63,222 nucleotides of DNA from Pseudomonadota bacterium (GTDB lineage Bacteria > Bdellovibrionota_C > UBA2361 > OMII01), in contig JAPLFS010000020.1 of assembly GCA_026390555.1 (NCBI GenBank), positions 1 to 63,222 of the forward strand, read 5' to 3'. The notes under the pieces were generated by a model. It made no database searches and was not told where the DNA came from. It was given only the letters and a program-made list of their open reading frames with translations. Below, one piece after another: positions 8,579 through 17,923 of the stretch. Made by a program: the position numbers and the translations under genes. Numbering within the stretch: position 1 is the stretch's first letter; every line of letters starts with the position of its first letter.

Positions 8579-10138
8579 ATGAATATAGAGCCCTCGACGA
8601 AGAAACATACTGAACCTCCAGTAGCCCAGAACAAAGAGTCATGGCAGGCGCTTTGGCGCGATCTATCTCGCAGTGATGATGGTGTTCTACGCAGAATTCC
8701 TGATGTAGTAGAGAGCAAGATCGTGCAGTTAAGGGAGCTTGAGCAATCAGGCGATAATTACAAGAGGATAGAGGCTAGCGGATATATTCTCAGGCAGCTT
8801 CACACTGATCTAAAAATGATTGAGGGCGCGAATGAATACAAGCAAGCTAGTGAGGTTGATCGTAGAGCGGTCGTACAGGCCTGGGCTGATTACAGCTGCT
8901 CGACGAGGAATTGGGGCAATCTGTATGAAGCTATTAGTTCAGTTAAAGATACACGTGTGCTTGTAGCAGTTGTGGCGAATGAGATCTCAGGGCGGCCAGA
9001 TTCTTTTATCGGAGCACTTCACAAGATAGAGGCCCCGCACATTCTATTTAAGGTGCGCGAAATATTTCACCTATTAAATAAGTCCCCTGAACTTCTGCAT
9101 GGCAAGGGTGCAGAGGCGATGGTTGATGTAGCGGTATTATTGTATCGCCACGGTACTATCACTGAATTAGACTACGCGCATGCCCTAGGAGCTTATGCCA
9201 AATCACCAGAAGCATCTATTCATAAGGCGATAGATCAGATACTGCTTGCCGATGGTTTACTGCCACAAAATATAGCAATCAAAGCAGAAAAGAAGTTGCA
9301 ACACCTAGGAGAGATGCTTGCAATAGCTATTGAGGTAAGCGACTACCAGGGGATAATCCGGATCCTGTATGGGCAGCCTGCTGTTATGTTAGGTGCGGCG
9401 CCTGCCTTTATAGAAAAGTTGACAGAGGAGCTTCCAGCACTTTCTGCGATAACAATGCTGCAACAACTCTGTTTTCAGACGATAGAAGCAGAGGAACAGG
9501 TCGATAAAGACACCTTTTTAAACGCGCTGAATATAATCAGGCCTGCTTTAATCAACGCTATCAATAAGCTTCCTTTGCCCGATGCTTTGGAGATAATAGA
9601 ACACTTAGAACCGCTACTCTTTCGGGAGGGATGGGGGCAGAATCTAGGGCCCCTCTGGCGGCTTATCTCTGATGGGACAGATAGCGATCGCGCACCGTTG
9701 AGGACCTCCTTGATGCGACATATCCTGAGATCGACTGAGGTCTTAGATGAGCTGTGCGCACGCTGCGAACTAAAGGCGAGCTCTAACTTTTTTAATACTA
9801 GCTTGGAGACGATAGCAGGGTCGTTACAGGAGCTACTGAGAGATCGCAGAGTAGCGGGAGAGCAGAGGATATCTGACCGCATGTGTATAGCAGCGCTAAA
9901 GATACTGTTTAAGCTTGGTAAATCGATGCGCCAGGCAGCCCCTGAGGTAGGAGCATTACTAGGAGTTCCTGTGGTAAAGCTGCCCTGGATTGGACCTGTC
10001 TGTCTTCCCTTTCGAATTAAGCCCGATGAATGTCCAGCGGTGATTGCAGCGGCAAAGTTTGTGGTTGAACATATGGCCGGGCATCTAGGGTCGTTTTTTG
10101 GTAATGGGCTTAGAAAGCGCGGGATTATAGGGGGGTAA
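8579..10138 (+). CDS. Unrecognised helical protein, 519 aa
   Basis: I do not recognise this protein. It is 519 residues, predominantly amphipathic helix, with no signal peptide and no obvious membrane segment. The N-terminal 20 residues are polar and low-complexity. The middle has long helical stretches rich in Leu/Ala/Glu with periodicity suggesting a helical-repeat or scaffold fold. A Cys-bearing segment near 390 (DELCARCELKASS) is the only notable chemistry. It is preceded by a 183-bp intergenic region shared divergently with pckA and followed 68 bp later by another orphan gene on the same strand, so the two may work together. Confidence 0.75.
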   Translation: MNIEPSTKKHTEPPVAQNKESWQALWRDLSRSDDGVLRRIPDVVESKIVQLRELEQSGDNYKRIEASGYILRQLHTDLKMIEGANEYKQASEVDRRAVVQAWADYSCSTRNWGNLYEAISSVKDTRVLVAVVANEISGRPDSFIGALHKIEAPHILFKVREIFHLLNKSPELLHGKGAEAMVDVAVLLYRHGTITELDYAHALGAYAKSPEASIHKAIDQILLADGLLPQNIAIKAEKKLQHLGEMLAIAIEVSDYQGIIRILYGQPAVMLGAAPAFIEKLTEELPALSAITMLQQLCFQTIEAEEQVDKDTFLNALNIIRPALINAINKLPLPDALEIIEHLEPLLFREGWGQNLGPLWRLISDGTDSDRAPLRTSLMRHILRSTEVLDELCARCELKASSNFFNTSLETIAGSLQELLRDRRVAGEQRISDRMCIAALKILFKLGKSMRQAAPEVGALLGVPVVKLPWIGPVCLPFRIKPDECPAVIAAAKFVVEHMAGHLGSFFGNGLRKRGIIGG

Positions 10139-10206
10139 AAATACCCATTACCAAAAGCCTATTCAATGATAGTGTGGGCTATTATATCTAACCGCATGCT
10201 TGAGTG

Positions 10207-11070
10207 ATGTCTAATCTAACTCCAGATCCTAAAAGAGATGATAATCCAGTACCTGTGCCCTCTGGTGCTATCGAACGAGGGCTTGAGCTCTCAGATCTTA
10301 GGGTGCCAGGAGAGGCCTTGCAACAGCGAGAGCTTTTTGTTGAATACATAAAAAGTTGCCGCACAGGTTTTAGTGGCCCAAATCGCTTGATAGACAGACC
10401 TAGCAGGATGTCGTTTGAGGATCTGAACTGCTTTGCGCATCTAGAAGAGAGAATTAGGGATAATATTCATAAAACTGTCCTGGCGCATGTCGCTAGAAGA
10501 GACGGGGATATAGAGGAACGAGTTGATGTGCAGGTGAGGATCTTGCATCAAGTTGTTGCGGTTTCAAAGGTGCAACGCGAGCAACACCTCTTTGTCGATG
10601 TGTTGGGAAGCAATCTCTCCTCAATTATGGCATGGAGGGGTTGCATGGAGCAGTTTGTGACGGGGCCCGTAGCACTGCATCTCTATACATCGGACTACTA
10701 CCAATCAGGGCAGATCATTGCGAGACCGATTATGTCGCAGCCTGCATTTAAAGAGGCGGTTACAAATCTCTCTAGGTTGGTAGATGGGCAGATTCAGGCT
10801 AGCAGTGAGTCGAGTAGGGGCAGTGAATCGAGTTGGGGGATGAGATGGATAATTAGCGCCGTTAATTCTCATCATTCAGCGCTTTTAGATGGGGTGCAGG
10901 TAGGCCGCATTAAAGCGAGCGATCTTTGTAATTTTAGGCACGTTCAGAGGGAATCCTCTACGAAAGAGCTTTTCTGTTTTGAAATTGGTTCAGTAGAGTA
11001 TCAAGCAGAACTTACATTAAATGAGGAGCATAAGCGCCCTGATGTCTATCTGTATGCAAGATTCACCTAG
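10207..11070 (+). CDS. Unrecognised soluble protein, about 287 aa
   Basis: No family recognised. The product is about 287 residues, soluble, with a polar, charged N-terminus (PDPKRDDNPVPVPSG). An in-frame GTG directly precedes the ATG chosen here, and neither has a strong ribosome binding site. There is no signal peptide and no transmembrane segment. The second half contains a serine-rich stretch (ASSESSRGSESSWG, near residue 210). It follows the 519-aa orphan on the same strand and is followed by corA after 33 bp, so it may be read into corA; the functional link is unknown. Confidence 0.7.
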   Translation: MSNLTPDPKRDDNPVPVPSGAIERGLELSDLRVPGEALQQRELFVEYIKSCRTGFSGPNRLIDRPSRMSFEDLNCFAHLEERIRDNIHKTVLAHVARRDGDIEERVDVQVRILHQVVAVSKVQREQHLFVDVLGSNLSSIMAWRGCMEQFVTGPVALHLYTSDYYQSGQIIARPIMSQPAFKEAVTNLSRLVDGQIQASSESSRGSESSWGMRWIISAVNSHHSALLDGVQVGRIKASDLCNFRHVQRESSTKELFCFEIGSVEYQAELTLNEEHKRPDVYLYARFT

Positions 11071-11103
11071 AGTTGTTATAGTTATGCGAGGGGATCTTAG
11101 CAG

Positions 11104-12168
11104 ATGGCCAAATTAAAAAAACAGAGCGCTAAGCCGGTTGGGGCGTCGCCAGGGACGGTGACATACATCGGGCCAGCGCGGGACACGCCCGTAACTATAT
11201 CCCGTATCCGTTACAGCGCAGATGGCTACGAGCAGCCGCAAAAGATCGAGCTTAACGAGTGCATTCCCGAGTCGAGGGCTAGCGGCGTTACCTGGTATAC
11301 GATCGATGGAGTGCATAACGTCGAGATCCTCCGTACAATCGGCGAAAAGTTCAATCTCCATCCCCTCGTAGTTGAAGATCTTGCAAACACCTCTCAGCGA
11401 CCCAAGCTAGAGGAGTTCGATGGATATCTCTTTATCGCCATGAAGATGGTTACCTATGATCGCGCAAAGTCAGCGATTATGGCCGAGCATATCAGTATTG
11501 TTTTTGGGAACGGCTACGTCTTGTTGTTTCTAGAGGACGAGGGGGATCTTTTCGAGCCGATTCGGCAACGTATTCATACCGGCAAGGGGCGCATAAGAAG
11601 GTTGGGGGCAGATTATTTGAGCTACGCCCTGATCGATATGGTGGTTGATTGCTACTTTCAGGTCTTAGAACAGATCGGCGAAGTTATTGAGCAGGTTGAG
11701 GAGCAGGTAATTGATAGCCCAAGACCGAGCACTCTGAAAGCGGTGCACAGACTAAAGCGCAAGCTCATATCTCTTAGACGGGCTGTCTGGCCGATGCGCG
11801 AGATAGTTAACGACCTTATTCGGGATGAGTCTGATCTAGTTAGTGCAGAGACGCGCCTTTTTTTGCGCGACCTCTACGACCATACGATCCATACCATCGA
11901 TACCATCGAGACCATGCGAGATATAGTCTCTGGAATGCTCGACGTCTATCTGTCGAGTCTAAGTAATAAGCTCAATCAGGTCATGAAGGTGCTGACCGTT
12001 ATATCGAGTATCTTTATCCCCCTGACCTTTATTGTAGGAATATACGGCATGAATTTTGAGTACATGCCGGAGCTTGCTTGGCGTTGGGGATATCCGGCCG
12101 TAATGATCGCTATGTTGATAGTTGCATCTTTGTTTATGCTTCTATTTAAGCGAAAGGGCTGGATCTAA
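11104..12168 (+). CDS. corA: Magnesium/cobalt transporter CorA
   Basis: Divalent-cation channel of the inner membrane, 354 residues. It has a large cytosolic N-terminal domain with a long helix (GEVIEQVEEQVIDSPRPSTLKAVHRLKRKLISLRRAVWP begins near residue 197; parts match the stalk helix). Two C-terminal transmembrane helices follow, the first leading into the hallmark YGMNFEYMPEL loop (GMN about 314-316). The C-terminus ends in basic residues (FKRKGWI). A GAGGGG lies just upstream of the ATG. The window therefore carries two unrelated Mg2+ transport systems, MgtE and CorA. Confidence 0.95.
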   Translation: MAKLKKQSAKPVGASPGTVTYIGPARDTPVTISRIRYSADGYEQPQKIELNECIPESRASGVTWYTIDGVHNVEILRTIGEKFNLHPLVVEDLANTSQRPKLEEFDGYLFIAMKMVTYDRAKSAIMAEHISIVFGNGYVLLFLEDEGDLFEPIRQRIHTGKGRIRRLGADYLSYALIDMVVDCYFQVLEQIGEVIEQVEEQVIDSPRPSTLKAVHRLKRKLISLRRAVWPMREIVNDLIRDESDLVSAETRLFLRDLYDHTIHTIDTIETMRDIVSGMLDVYLSSLSNKLNQVMKVLTVISSIFIPLTFIVGIYGMNFEYMPELAWRWGYPAVMIAMLIVASLFMLLFKRKGWI

Positions 12169-12180
12169 GTAACTGATGAA

Positions 12181-13422
12181 ATGGACCCGTATAGTATGAC
12201 AATCCCACATCTCTCTCACCGCGCCCGTAAGACACCACCTTCACCGATTCGGCGCTTGGCTGGGATTGCACAGCAGGCAGCTTTAAGGGGCACGAAGGTT
12301 TATCGGCTTAATATCGGCCAGCCGGACGTTCCGTCTCCAGTAGAATTCCTTGCAGGAGTTGCTCAATACCGAGAGAAGGTGGTCGCCTACGAGGCATCTG
12401 AGGGCAGCCAACACCTACTGACCTCCTGGTGCAGCAGCCTTAATCACGACTATGCGATCGGAATAACGCCTGAGCAGATGCTAATAACTGTTGGGGCGAG
12501 TGAGGCCCTTATTTTTGCATTTATGGTCTGTTGTGATCCGGGGGATGAGATCCTAATCTTTGATCCAACCTATGCAAATTACATAGGATTTTCGGCCATC
12601 TCGGGGGTCAGGCTTATTCCGCTGCCATGTGCACTTGAGGATAAGTTCGCTATTCCTACACGCGAAGAGATTGAGCGCTATATCTCGCCGTACACGCGCG
12701 CAGTGCTGGTGTGCAACCCAAATAATCCAACGGGAACGGTCTGCAGCGATGATGAGTTGAGGATGTTGATTGAGGTAGCTCGCGAACGCGACCTATTTCT
12801 GATAGTCGATGAAACATACCGTGAGTTTGTCTACGATGGGGTTAAGCCGCGTTGTATATTTGAATTGGCTCCACAGGACCCCCGTATTATCGTGATTGAT
12901 AGCCTCTCGAAGCGCTTTAGCCTGTGCGGCGCGCGCATCGGATGTTTGATGACCTGGCATGCGGAGCTACGCCAGGCGGCGTTTCATATCGCGCAGGCGA
13001 GGCTGGCGGCTCCCAGTATAGATCAGATCGCGGCAGCACAGATGCTCGATACCATCTCTCCCGAGTATCTCCGTAGCGCGCACAGAGAGTACTGCGCGCG
13101 GCGCGATGTGGCGGTTAGTGCGTTGTCACAGATTCCAGGCGTTGTTACCAATACGCCCCAGGGCGGTTTTTATCTCCTTGCGGAGTTGCCTGTTGCTGAC
13201 GCAGAGGACTTTGCAACCTTTATGTTGACCGACTTTTGCTTTGAGGGAGCTACTACCTTCGTTGCCCCAGCGGCCGGGTTTTACATGCGGCAGGGGGCAG
13301 GGAAGAGCACAATACGAATTGCGTTCGTGCTTAATCGGACCGATACTGAGCGGGCTATTAAGATTCTGGGTGAGGGGCTGATAGCATATAGCAAACGGCA
13401 AACAGGATTGGGAGAGCGATGA
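12181..13422 (+). CDS. Class I/II pyridoxal-phosphate aminotransferase
   Basis: Fold-type I aminotransferase of the aspartate/aromatic family, 413 residues. The N-terminal LNIGQPDVPSP substrate segment, the GASEALIFAFMVCCDPGDEILIFDPTYANY segment, the CNPNNPTGTVCSDDEL motif, DETYREFVYDG and the PLP-lysine motif SLSKRFSLCGARIG (Lys about 244) are all present, followed by a conserved late Arg (STIRIAFV). The amino-acid specificity cannot be assigned. Its stop overlaps the ATG of the mlaA-like gene (ATGA), so it heads a three-gene unit with mlaA and an OsmC protein. Confidence 0.9.
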   Translation: MDPYSMTIPHLSHRARKTPPSPIRRLAGIAQQAALRGTKVYRLNIGQPDVPSPVEFLAGVAQYREKVVAYEASEGSQHLLTSWCSSLNHDYAIGITPEQMLITVGASEALIFAFMVCCDPGDEILIFDPTYANYIGFSAISGVRLIPLPCALEDKFAIPTREEIERYISPYTRAVLVCNPNNPTGTVCSDDELRMLIEVARERDLFLIVDETYREFVYDGVKPRCIFELAPQDPRIIVIDSLSKRFSLCGARIGCLMTWHAELRQAAFHIAQARLAAPSIDQIAAAQMLDTISPEYLRSAHREYCARRDVAVSALSQIPGVVTNTPQGGFYLLAELPVADAEDFATFMLTDFCFEGATTFVAPAAGFYMRQGAGKSTIRIAFVLNRTDTERAIKILGEGLIAYSKRQTGLGER

Positions 13423-14213
13423 AGAAAGAAACGATATCTATACTAGTGGTCTCACTACTAGCTCTCTGCTTTAACAGCACCCCTGGATTTGCAGCACCAG
13501 AGGAGCCGTACGATCCGATTGAGGATATTAATCGCGACATTTTTTCATTCAATAACGGGGTGGATGAGTATGTGCTGGAGCCGGTAGCCAAGGGGTATCG
13601 AAATAATGTTCCGGATGTTGTTAGGACCGGCGTTGGGAACTTTTTTCTTAACTTACGCTATCCCTCGTATCTGGTTAGCGACGTAGTACAGGGCAAGTTT
13701 GTTCAGGCACGCGATCACACCGGAAGATTTCTGATCAATACAACTATCGGTATCTTCGGCATGATAGATTTTGCAACAGATATGGGGCTTCCCGATCACG
13801 ACGAAGATTTTGGAATAGCGTTGGCGTACCACGGGGTTCCGGCGGGTCCATATCTAATGCTACCTATATTGGGCCCATCTAATGTGCGTGATGGGGTGGG
13901 GCGTATAGTTGATGCGTTTTTAGATCCGATCGGATGGGTCGGTTACTCCTCTCTATCATCTGGAACAAAGTTAGTGATTGCTGGATCGGCGCTTGGATTG
14001 AAGTTAGTTCATACCAGAGCTGGACTGCTGCAGGCCGTGGAAGCCGCCAAAGAGGGCTCGGTTGATTACTACCTCTTTATGCAGGGTGCCTACTATCAAC
14101 ACCGTCAGGGAGTTCTTACCGATGGTAAGGATGATGATGAACTTGATTCCCTTGCGGGCGAGGGGGATGATATCTATGAGCCTGGCCCCCTTGATAGCGA
14201 GAAAAAACAATGA
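13419..14213 (+). CDS. mlaA: MlaA/VacJ-family phospholipid-removal protein
   Basis: Outer-membrane component of retrograde phospholipid transport that maintains lipid asymmetry. A signal peptide (about residues 1-25, ending in GFAA) precedes the conserved start DPIEDINRDIFSFNNGVDEYVLEPVAKGYR. The family motifs GRFLINTTIGIFGMIDFATDMG and DEDFGIALAYHGVPAGPYLMLPILGPSNVRDGVG follow. The classic lipobox is not convincing: the only early Cys sits in LALC, with Leu at -1. It may therefore be periplasmic or unconventionally anchored. It is coupled by ATGA overlaps to the gene before and after it; a GGAGAG ribosome binding site lies inside the preceding gene. The Mla ABC transporter genes are not in the window. 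Confidence 0.9.
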   Translation: MKKETISILVVSLLALCFNSTPGFAAPEEPYDPIEDINRDIFSFNNGVDEYVLEPVAKGYRNNVPDVVRTGVGNFFLNLRYPSYLVSDVVQGKFVQARDHTGRFLINTTIGIFGMIDFATDMGLPDHDEDFGIALAYHGVPAGPYLMLPILGPSNVRDGVGRIVDAFLDPIGWVGYSSLSSGTKLVIAGSALGLKLVHTRAGLLQAVEAAKEGSVDYYLFMQGAYYQHRQGVLTDGKDDDELDSLAGEGDDIYEPGPLDSEKKQ

Positions 14214-14623
14214 GCGTTGGTATAACTGGTAGGTATATAGGATCCAAAAAGATAGAGCTTCGGCATGAGCCATCAGGCTCTATTCTGGTAACCGAGGCCC
14301 CAGTGGATAATGGCGGAGAGGGGCAAAGCTTCTCACCAACCGACCTGGTTGCAGCGGCTTTTGGCTCATGTGTGCTAACAACTATCGCAATCGTAGCCGA
14401 TCGCAGCGGTATTAACGTAGATGGAATGCATATGCAGGTTGATAAGCACATGCAACAGGAGCCCCGTCGAATCGGTGATATGCCGCTTAAGATTCATCTT
14501 CCGGCGCAACTACTAGAGGATCAACGCGCAAAGCTTGAGCGTGCTGGGCGCTCATGTCCGGTGCACAGGTCTCTGCACCCAGAGGTGCGGGCCGAGATTA
14601 CATTCGTTTACGACGTAGTTTAG
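14210..14623 (+). CDS. OsmC/Ohr-family peroxide-detoxifying protein
   Basis: A 137-residue OsmC-like protein, a family of thiol-dependent organic-hydroperoxide reductases. The two conserved cysteines are present: Cys54 in AAFGSCVLTT and Cys116 in RSCPVHRSLHPEV. The preceding GQSFSPTDLVAAAF segment is typical of the YhfA/OsmC subgroup. It starts with ATG overlapping the mlaA stop (ATGA) and closes the aminotransferase-mlaA unit. It converges with the RidA gene, overlapping at the last four bases. Whether it reduces peroxides or acts on another thiol substrate cannot be told. Confidence 0.88.
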   Translation: MSVGITGRYIGSKKIELRHEPSGSILVTEAPVDNGGEGQSFSPTDLVAAAFGSCVLTTIAIVADRSGINVDGMHMQVDKHMQQEPRRIGDMPLKIHLPAQLLEDQRAKLERAGRSCPVHRSLHPEVRAEITFVYDVV

Positions 14624-15069
14624 TAATCAATTGAGAAGCTCTCGGCTTCAGATGCGCCGCGGATCGCTTCAACCTCGATCTCAACGACTAGGCGTGGGTC
14701 GACTAACTTTACGACCTGCACCATACTGCTAGCTGGACGGACATTTCCAAAAACTTCGCGATGTGCGCGAGCATAATCATCCCAGCGTGAGATGTTCGTA
14801 ACGAAGAGCCGCGTGCGGACAACCTCCGTTATCTGAAAAGAACGGCTTGAAAGCACGGTTTTAACGACCGATAAGATATATTTAGTCTGTTCGTATGGAT
14901 CTCCAGGAGCCGTTACCTCACCCTTGGAGTTCATCGCAGTTGTCCCAGAGATAATAAGGCGGTCATCTATCTGTACCGCTCTTGAGTATCCACGTAGTGG
15001 CTCAAGAGGGGAGCCTGAAAATATATTTGTTCTAATAGTCTCTGTTGTCATGGCTAAAGATTCGCACAC
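14620..15069 (-). CDS. RidA/YjgF-family enamine/imine deaminase
   Basis: Small RidA-family protein (149 residues from GTG at 15069, or 143 from ATG at 15051, which matches the usual family start better). The GTG has GGAG about 10 bp upstream; the ATG has no clear site. Visible family features are YSRAV, LIISGTTAM, DPYEQTKYIL, the TRLFVTNI segment with the conserved Arg, and the C-terminal LVEIEVEAI. These proteins hydrolyse reactive enamines/imines released by PLP enzymes, which fits the nearby aminotransferase. It is on the opposite strand and probably transcribed alone. Confidence 0.9.
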   Translation of the reverse strand: MCESLAMTTETIRTNIFSGSPLEPLRGYSRAVQIDDRLIISGTTAMNSKGEVTAPGDPYEQTKYILSVVKTVLSSRSFQITEVVRTRLFVTNISRWDDYARAHREVFGNVRPASSMVQVVKLVDPRLVVEIEVEAIRGASEAESFSIDY

Positions 15070-15113
15070 TCAGATCGCTCCGTAAAGCACTCAGGAGATG
15101 TTGAGTATAGGTG

Positions 15114-16703
15114 CTATATTTTATTGAGCATCTCTGATGGTGGTGTCAGATCCTTTCTAATTAATAGTTCGATATGATCTGAGCCAAAAACCTTACCGGA
15201 TGAGAGTAGCGCTAGGTCCTCCATCGATACCGGCGAAAGGATAATCCTGGTATACCTTTCAGCAACATTTGAGCTTAGCAGCTCTCCTAAAAAGCTACTT
15301 AAACCTAGTATAATATCGGGATCCTGTTGAGCTGCGAATCTTGATGGTACGGCCCCAATATAGCCGGCTGGGCGTTGTAATGGCACGGCTAAGGGGTGGA
15401 AGGGGAGGGCTGCTGGGGTAACGAGTCCAAGCCCGTCTATAATCTCTCCGGTGTATGTATAACCGAGCGCCCCTATCTCTGGAGCCATTATACGCCGGCC
15501 AGGGAAGCTGCGTTGCAGCTCTCTGCCGATGGCCAGCAGGTGCTTTGCACGGGCACCGGATTCAAATAGAGGTGAGAATTCGATTCTGAAAGCTCCGGCG
15601 ACAAATAATGCGGTTGTAGCTGTCAGGGGGAGTAGCGCAAGGTAGCCGAGAGAGCTGATGAGCCAGCTTTTCGAGAGCGTAAGCCACAGCGCTGCGCCGT
15701 AAAACGGAAGCATCATAAGGGGCGTATACCAGGAGAAAACCAAGACATGCTTCACTCCGTATAGGGTCAAGATAATACCGCTAGCTAGGAGAAAAATGCA
15801 TGCTTCAGGATAGCGCGTCCCCTTTGCTTGCAAGCTTTTGCCTGAGGAGACAGTAAATGGCAGAATGCATAGCAGGAATGTGATAAGCGCTACGCTACAT
15901 GGCAAGATTGTGCCAGATACCTTAGAACCAAAGGTTGCTAGAGAGAGGAGCTTTACGAATTCGGCCGTTGTGATCTGATACACGATAGCTTTTGCCGCTG
16001 CTGTATGTGGATAGATAGAGCCAAATAGTAGCAGCTCAAAGGCTATAAATGCGGCTAGCGGCACAACGCCCGCCGTGATCTCAAGCAACGATACGGGTCG
16101 TTTCTCTCTCCATCGGTGGATAGCAAATAGCACCGCAAAGACTAGGCACTCTGGACGTGTAAAGACTGCAAGCGTTACTGGGATGGCCCATAATGTGTTT
16201 TTGCGAGAGAGCGCTACGTACGCAATTCCGACCAGCAGTAACGCAAGTGGAGTTTCCATTAGGGAGAGGCTGGCGGAGATCATTGCCCCCCAAGCCACCA
16301 ATAGAGCCAGGATCCAGTAGAACGATCCAGTTGTTTTTGTTGTAGAGCTAAAGATCGTTGCCCAGGTGATGCAGGTAGCCGTTATTATGAAACTGTTTAG
16401 GATCGATACGGCTAATGGCATAAGCTCTCCCAATAGCGAGAGGGGTGCTAGTAACAGTATCCAGAGGGGTGAGGTGCTTCCCATTACCGCTATCAGAGGA
16501 TTGTAGTACGGGCGTCCATTTTGCCAGAGGTTTCTGGCGATCCTCATATGGATGTAGGCGTCATCTTCGGCATAGGGCAGATAGATTAGTTGGAGAGTTA
16601 CGGTAATAATCAGGAGAGTAAGTGCCGCCACAATTTGTATGGGCTGAAATAGTTGCAGGCGGCATCTGTAAGACATGTCTGATCTCGTATAGGTAGGTAG
16701 CAA
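15114..16703 (-). CDS. Polytopic GT-C-type glycosyltransferase-like membrane protein
   Basis: A 529-residue integral membrane protein with about ten or more hydrophobic helices. The first periplasmic loop carries YAEDDAYIHMRIARNLWQNGRPYYN, with paired acidic residues followed by a conserved Arg. This is the arrangement of lipid-linked-sugar-dependent GT-C glycosyltransferases (resembling the AftB/mannosyltransferase group). The C-terminal region (from about residue 400) is soluble, with a LAIGRELQRSFPGRRIMAPEIGALGYTYTGEIIDGLGLVTP stretch beginning there that such proteins share. Donor and acceptor are unknown. The true start may be the ATG at 16676. It sits at the left border of the transposon-rich island. 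Confidence 0.75.
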   Translation of the reverse strand: MLPTYTRSDMSYRCRLQLFQPIQIVAALTLLIITVTLQLIYLPYAEDDAYIHMRIARNLWQNGRPYYNPLIAVMGSTSPLWILLLAPLSLLGELMPLAVSILNSFIITATCITWATIFSSTTKTTGSFYWILALLVAWGAMISASLSLMETPLALLLVGIAYVALSRKNTLWAIPVTLAVFTRPECLVFAVLFAIHRWREKRPVSLLEITAGVVPLAAFIAFELLLFGSIYPHTAAAKAIVYQITTAEFVKLLSLATFGSKVSGTILPCSVALITFLLCILPFTVSSGKSLQAKGTRYPEACIFLLASGIILTLYGVKHVLVFSWYTPLMMLPFYGAALWLTLSKSWLISSLGYLALLPLTATTALFVAGAFRIEFSPLFESGARAKHLLAIGRELQRSFPGRRIMAPEIGALGYTYTGEIIDGLGLVTPAALPFHPLAVPLQRPAGYIGAVPSRFAAQQDPDIILGLSSFLGELLSSNVAERYTRIILSPVSMEDLALLSSGKVFGSDHIELLIRKDLTPPSEMLNKI

Positions 16704-16882
16704 GCCTACACCAGAAATAATAGATGGTCATCGCGTACTTTTCGTGGTCGGGTGTATACTGAGGCTCTCAGTACCAACGTAAGCGATCACCGGAGTCCGT
16801 CCTTGCACTGAGCTGCACGAATATCGAAGACTACCCCCACGCATTGCAGCATAGGGCTGCGAATTAAGACCGAGGGGATAAG

Positions 16883-17189
16883 ATGGAAACTACTTATAAG
16901 AAGAGCGCGCGTAGTCCAGAGGAGTGGCTCCGGATTATTGAGGAGTGCAAGGCGAGCGACCTCACTGTAACCGAGTACTGCGCGCAGACCGGAGTGGGCG
17001 TTAGCCACTATTACAGGTGGCGTCGAAGGTTGCATGGGAAGAACGCACAATCTAAGGGTAGCAAAGGGGGTTGGGGCATTTACCGAGTTGTCGGCTATCC
17101 CCGTTAAGAAGGCTGCCCCCGCCACCGTCCCAGTCTGGGCGGTCAAGCTAGAGCTCTTGAGTGGCGTAACGATCAGAGTGCGCGGATAA
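16883..17189 (+). pseudogene. IS66 TnpA-like accessory gene, frameshifted
   Basis: The first 60 or so codons encode a typical IS66 TnpA/transposase-8-like helix-turn-helix (SPEEWLRIIEECKASDLTVTEYCAQTGVGVSHYYRWRRRL). The frame then breaks and stops at 17107, while the continuing similarity runs in another frame to a TAA at 17187, with a tail resembling WAVKLELLSGVTIRVRG. That tail is the usual TnpA ending just before TnpB. A frameshift is therefore inferred. Confidence 0.75.
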
Positions 17190-17192
17190 CTT

Positions 17193-17903
17193 ATGTTTCT
17201 GCAAGCATGCGAGCGCAAGGTCTACGCATACAGCGAGCCGGTTGATATGCGTAAATCGTTTAACGGGCTGATCTACCTACCAGTTGTAAAGATAAAGGAG
17301 GGTGGTGCGATACATACGGCAGCGATGCCCCCGATGGTTGTGGACCGTAGCTTCTCTGATGTGAGCTTTTATGCCGAGATGTTGGTTGATAAGTTCGTGT
17401 ACCACATCCCCCTCAACCGGCAGTTTGAGACGTTGAGGGTGGATGGGATTATTATCAGTCGAGTAACGTTACCGAGCCAGAGTATGCGCGCCATTATGCT
17501 GTTAGAGCCTGTGTATCAGGCGCAGGCTAAGTCGGTGCTAGAGAGCTCTGTAATAGCGATGGATGACACCTGGATGAAGGTTGGGGTGTCATCGCCTGGC
17601 AAGATGCACAAGGGAAGGGGCGCTTCTGGCCGATCTACGACGACAAGGACGAGATCCTCTTTCCGTACGCTGAGAGTCGGCGTAACGAGATGGAATCAAT
17701 CCGTATACCTATCTGGTCGACGTGCTACAGCGTATTCAGACTCATCCGATACGGGATGTGTCGCAGCTTACGCCGCGGCTGTTGATTTTCTCACTGGAAG
17801 GGGCATTTTGCGGCTGACCCGATGCCATCCCCACTTGAGTTGGTGCAACGACAAAAATCAGGGGCGGCGCCTCAAAATAAAATCGTGCTTGCTGCTTAGG
17901 TAA
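17193..17903 (+). pseudogene. IS66 TnpB-TnpC deletion fusion
   Basis: The N-terminal roughly 30 residues are TnpB (KVYAYSEPVDMRKSFNGLIYL, the family's hallmark). Then comes, in frame, the middle of the TnpC DDE transposase (PPMVVDRSFSDVSFYAEMLVDKFVYHIPLNRQ..., and VIAMDDTWMKV with a catalytic Asp). A frameshift follows at about residue 150, and the remainder is out-of-frame sequence rich in Arg/Thr. The fusion implies an internal deletion of roughly 1 kb, removing most of TnpB and the TnpC N-terminus. Not expected to be functional. Confidence 0.8.
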
Positions 17904-17923
17904 GGACGGAGTCCGATGATCGC

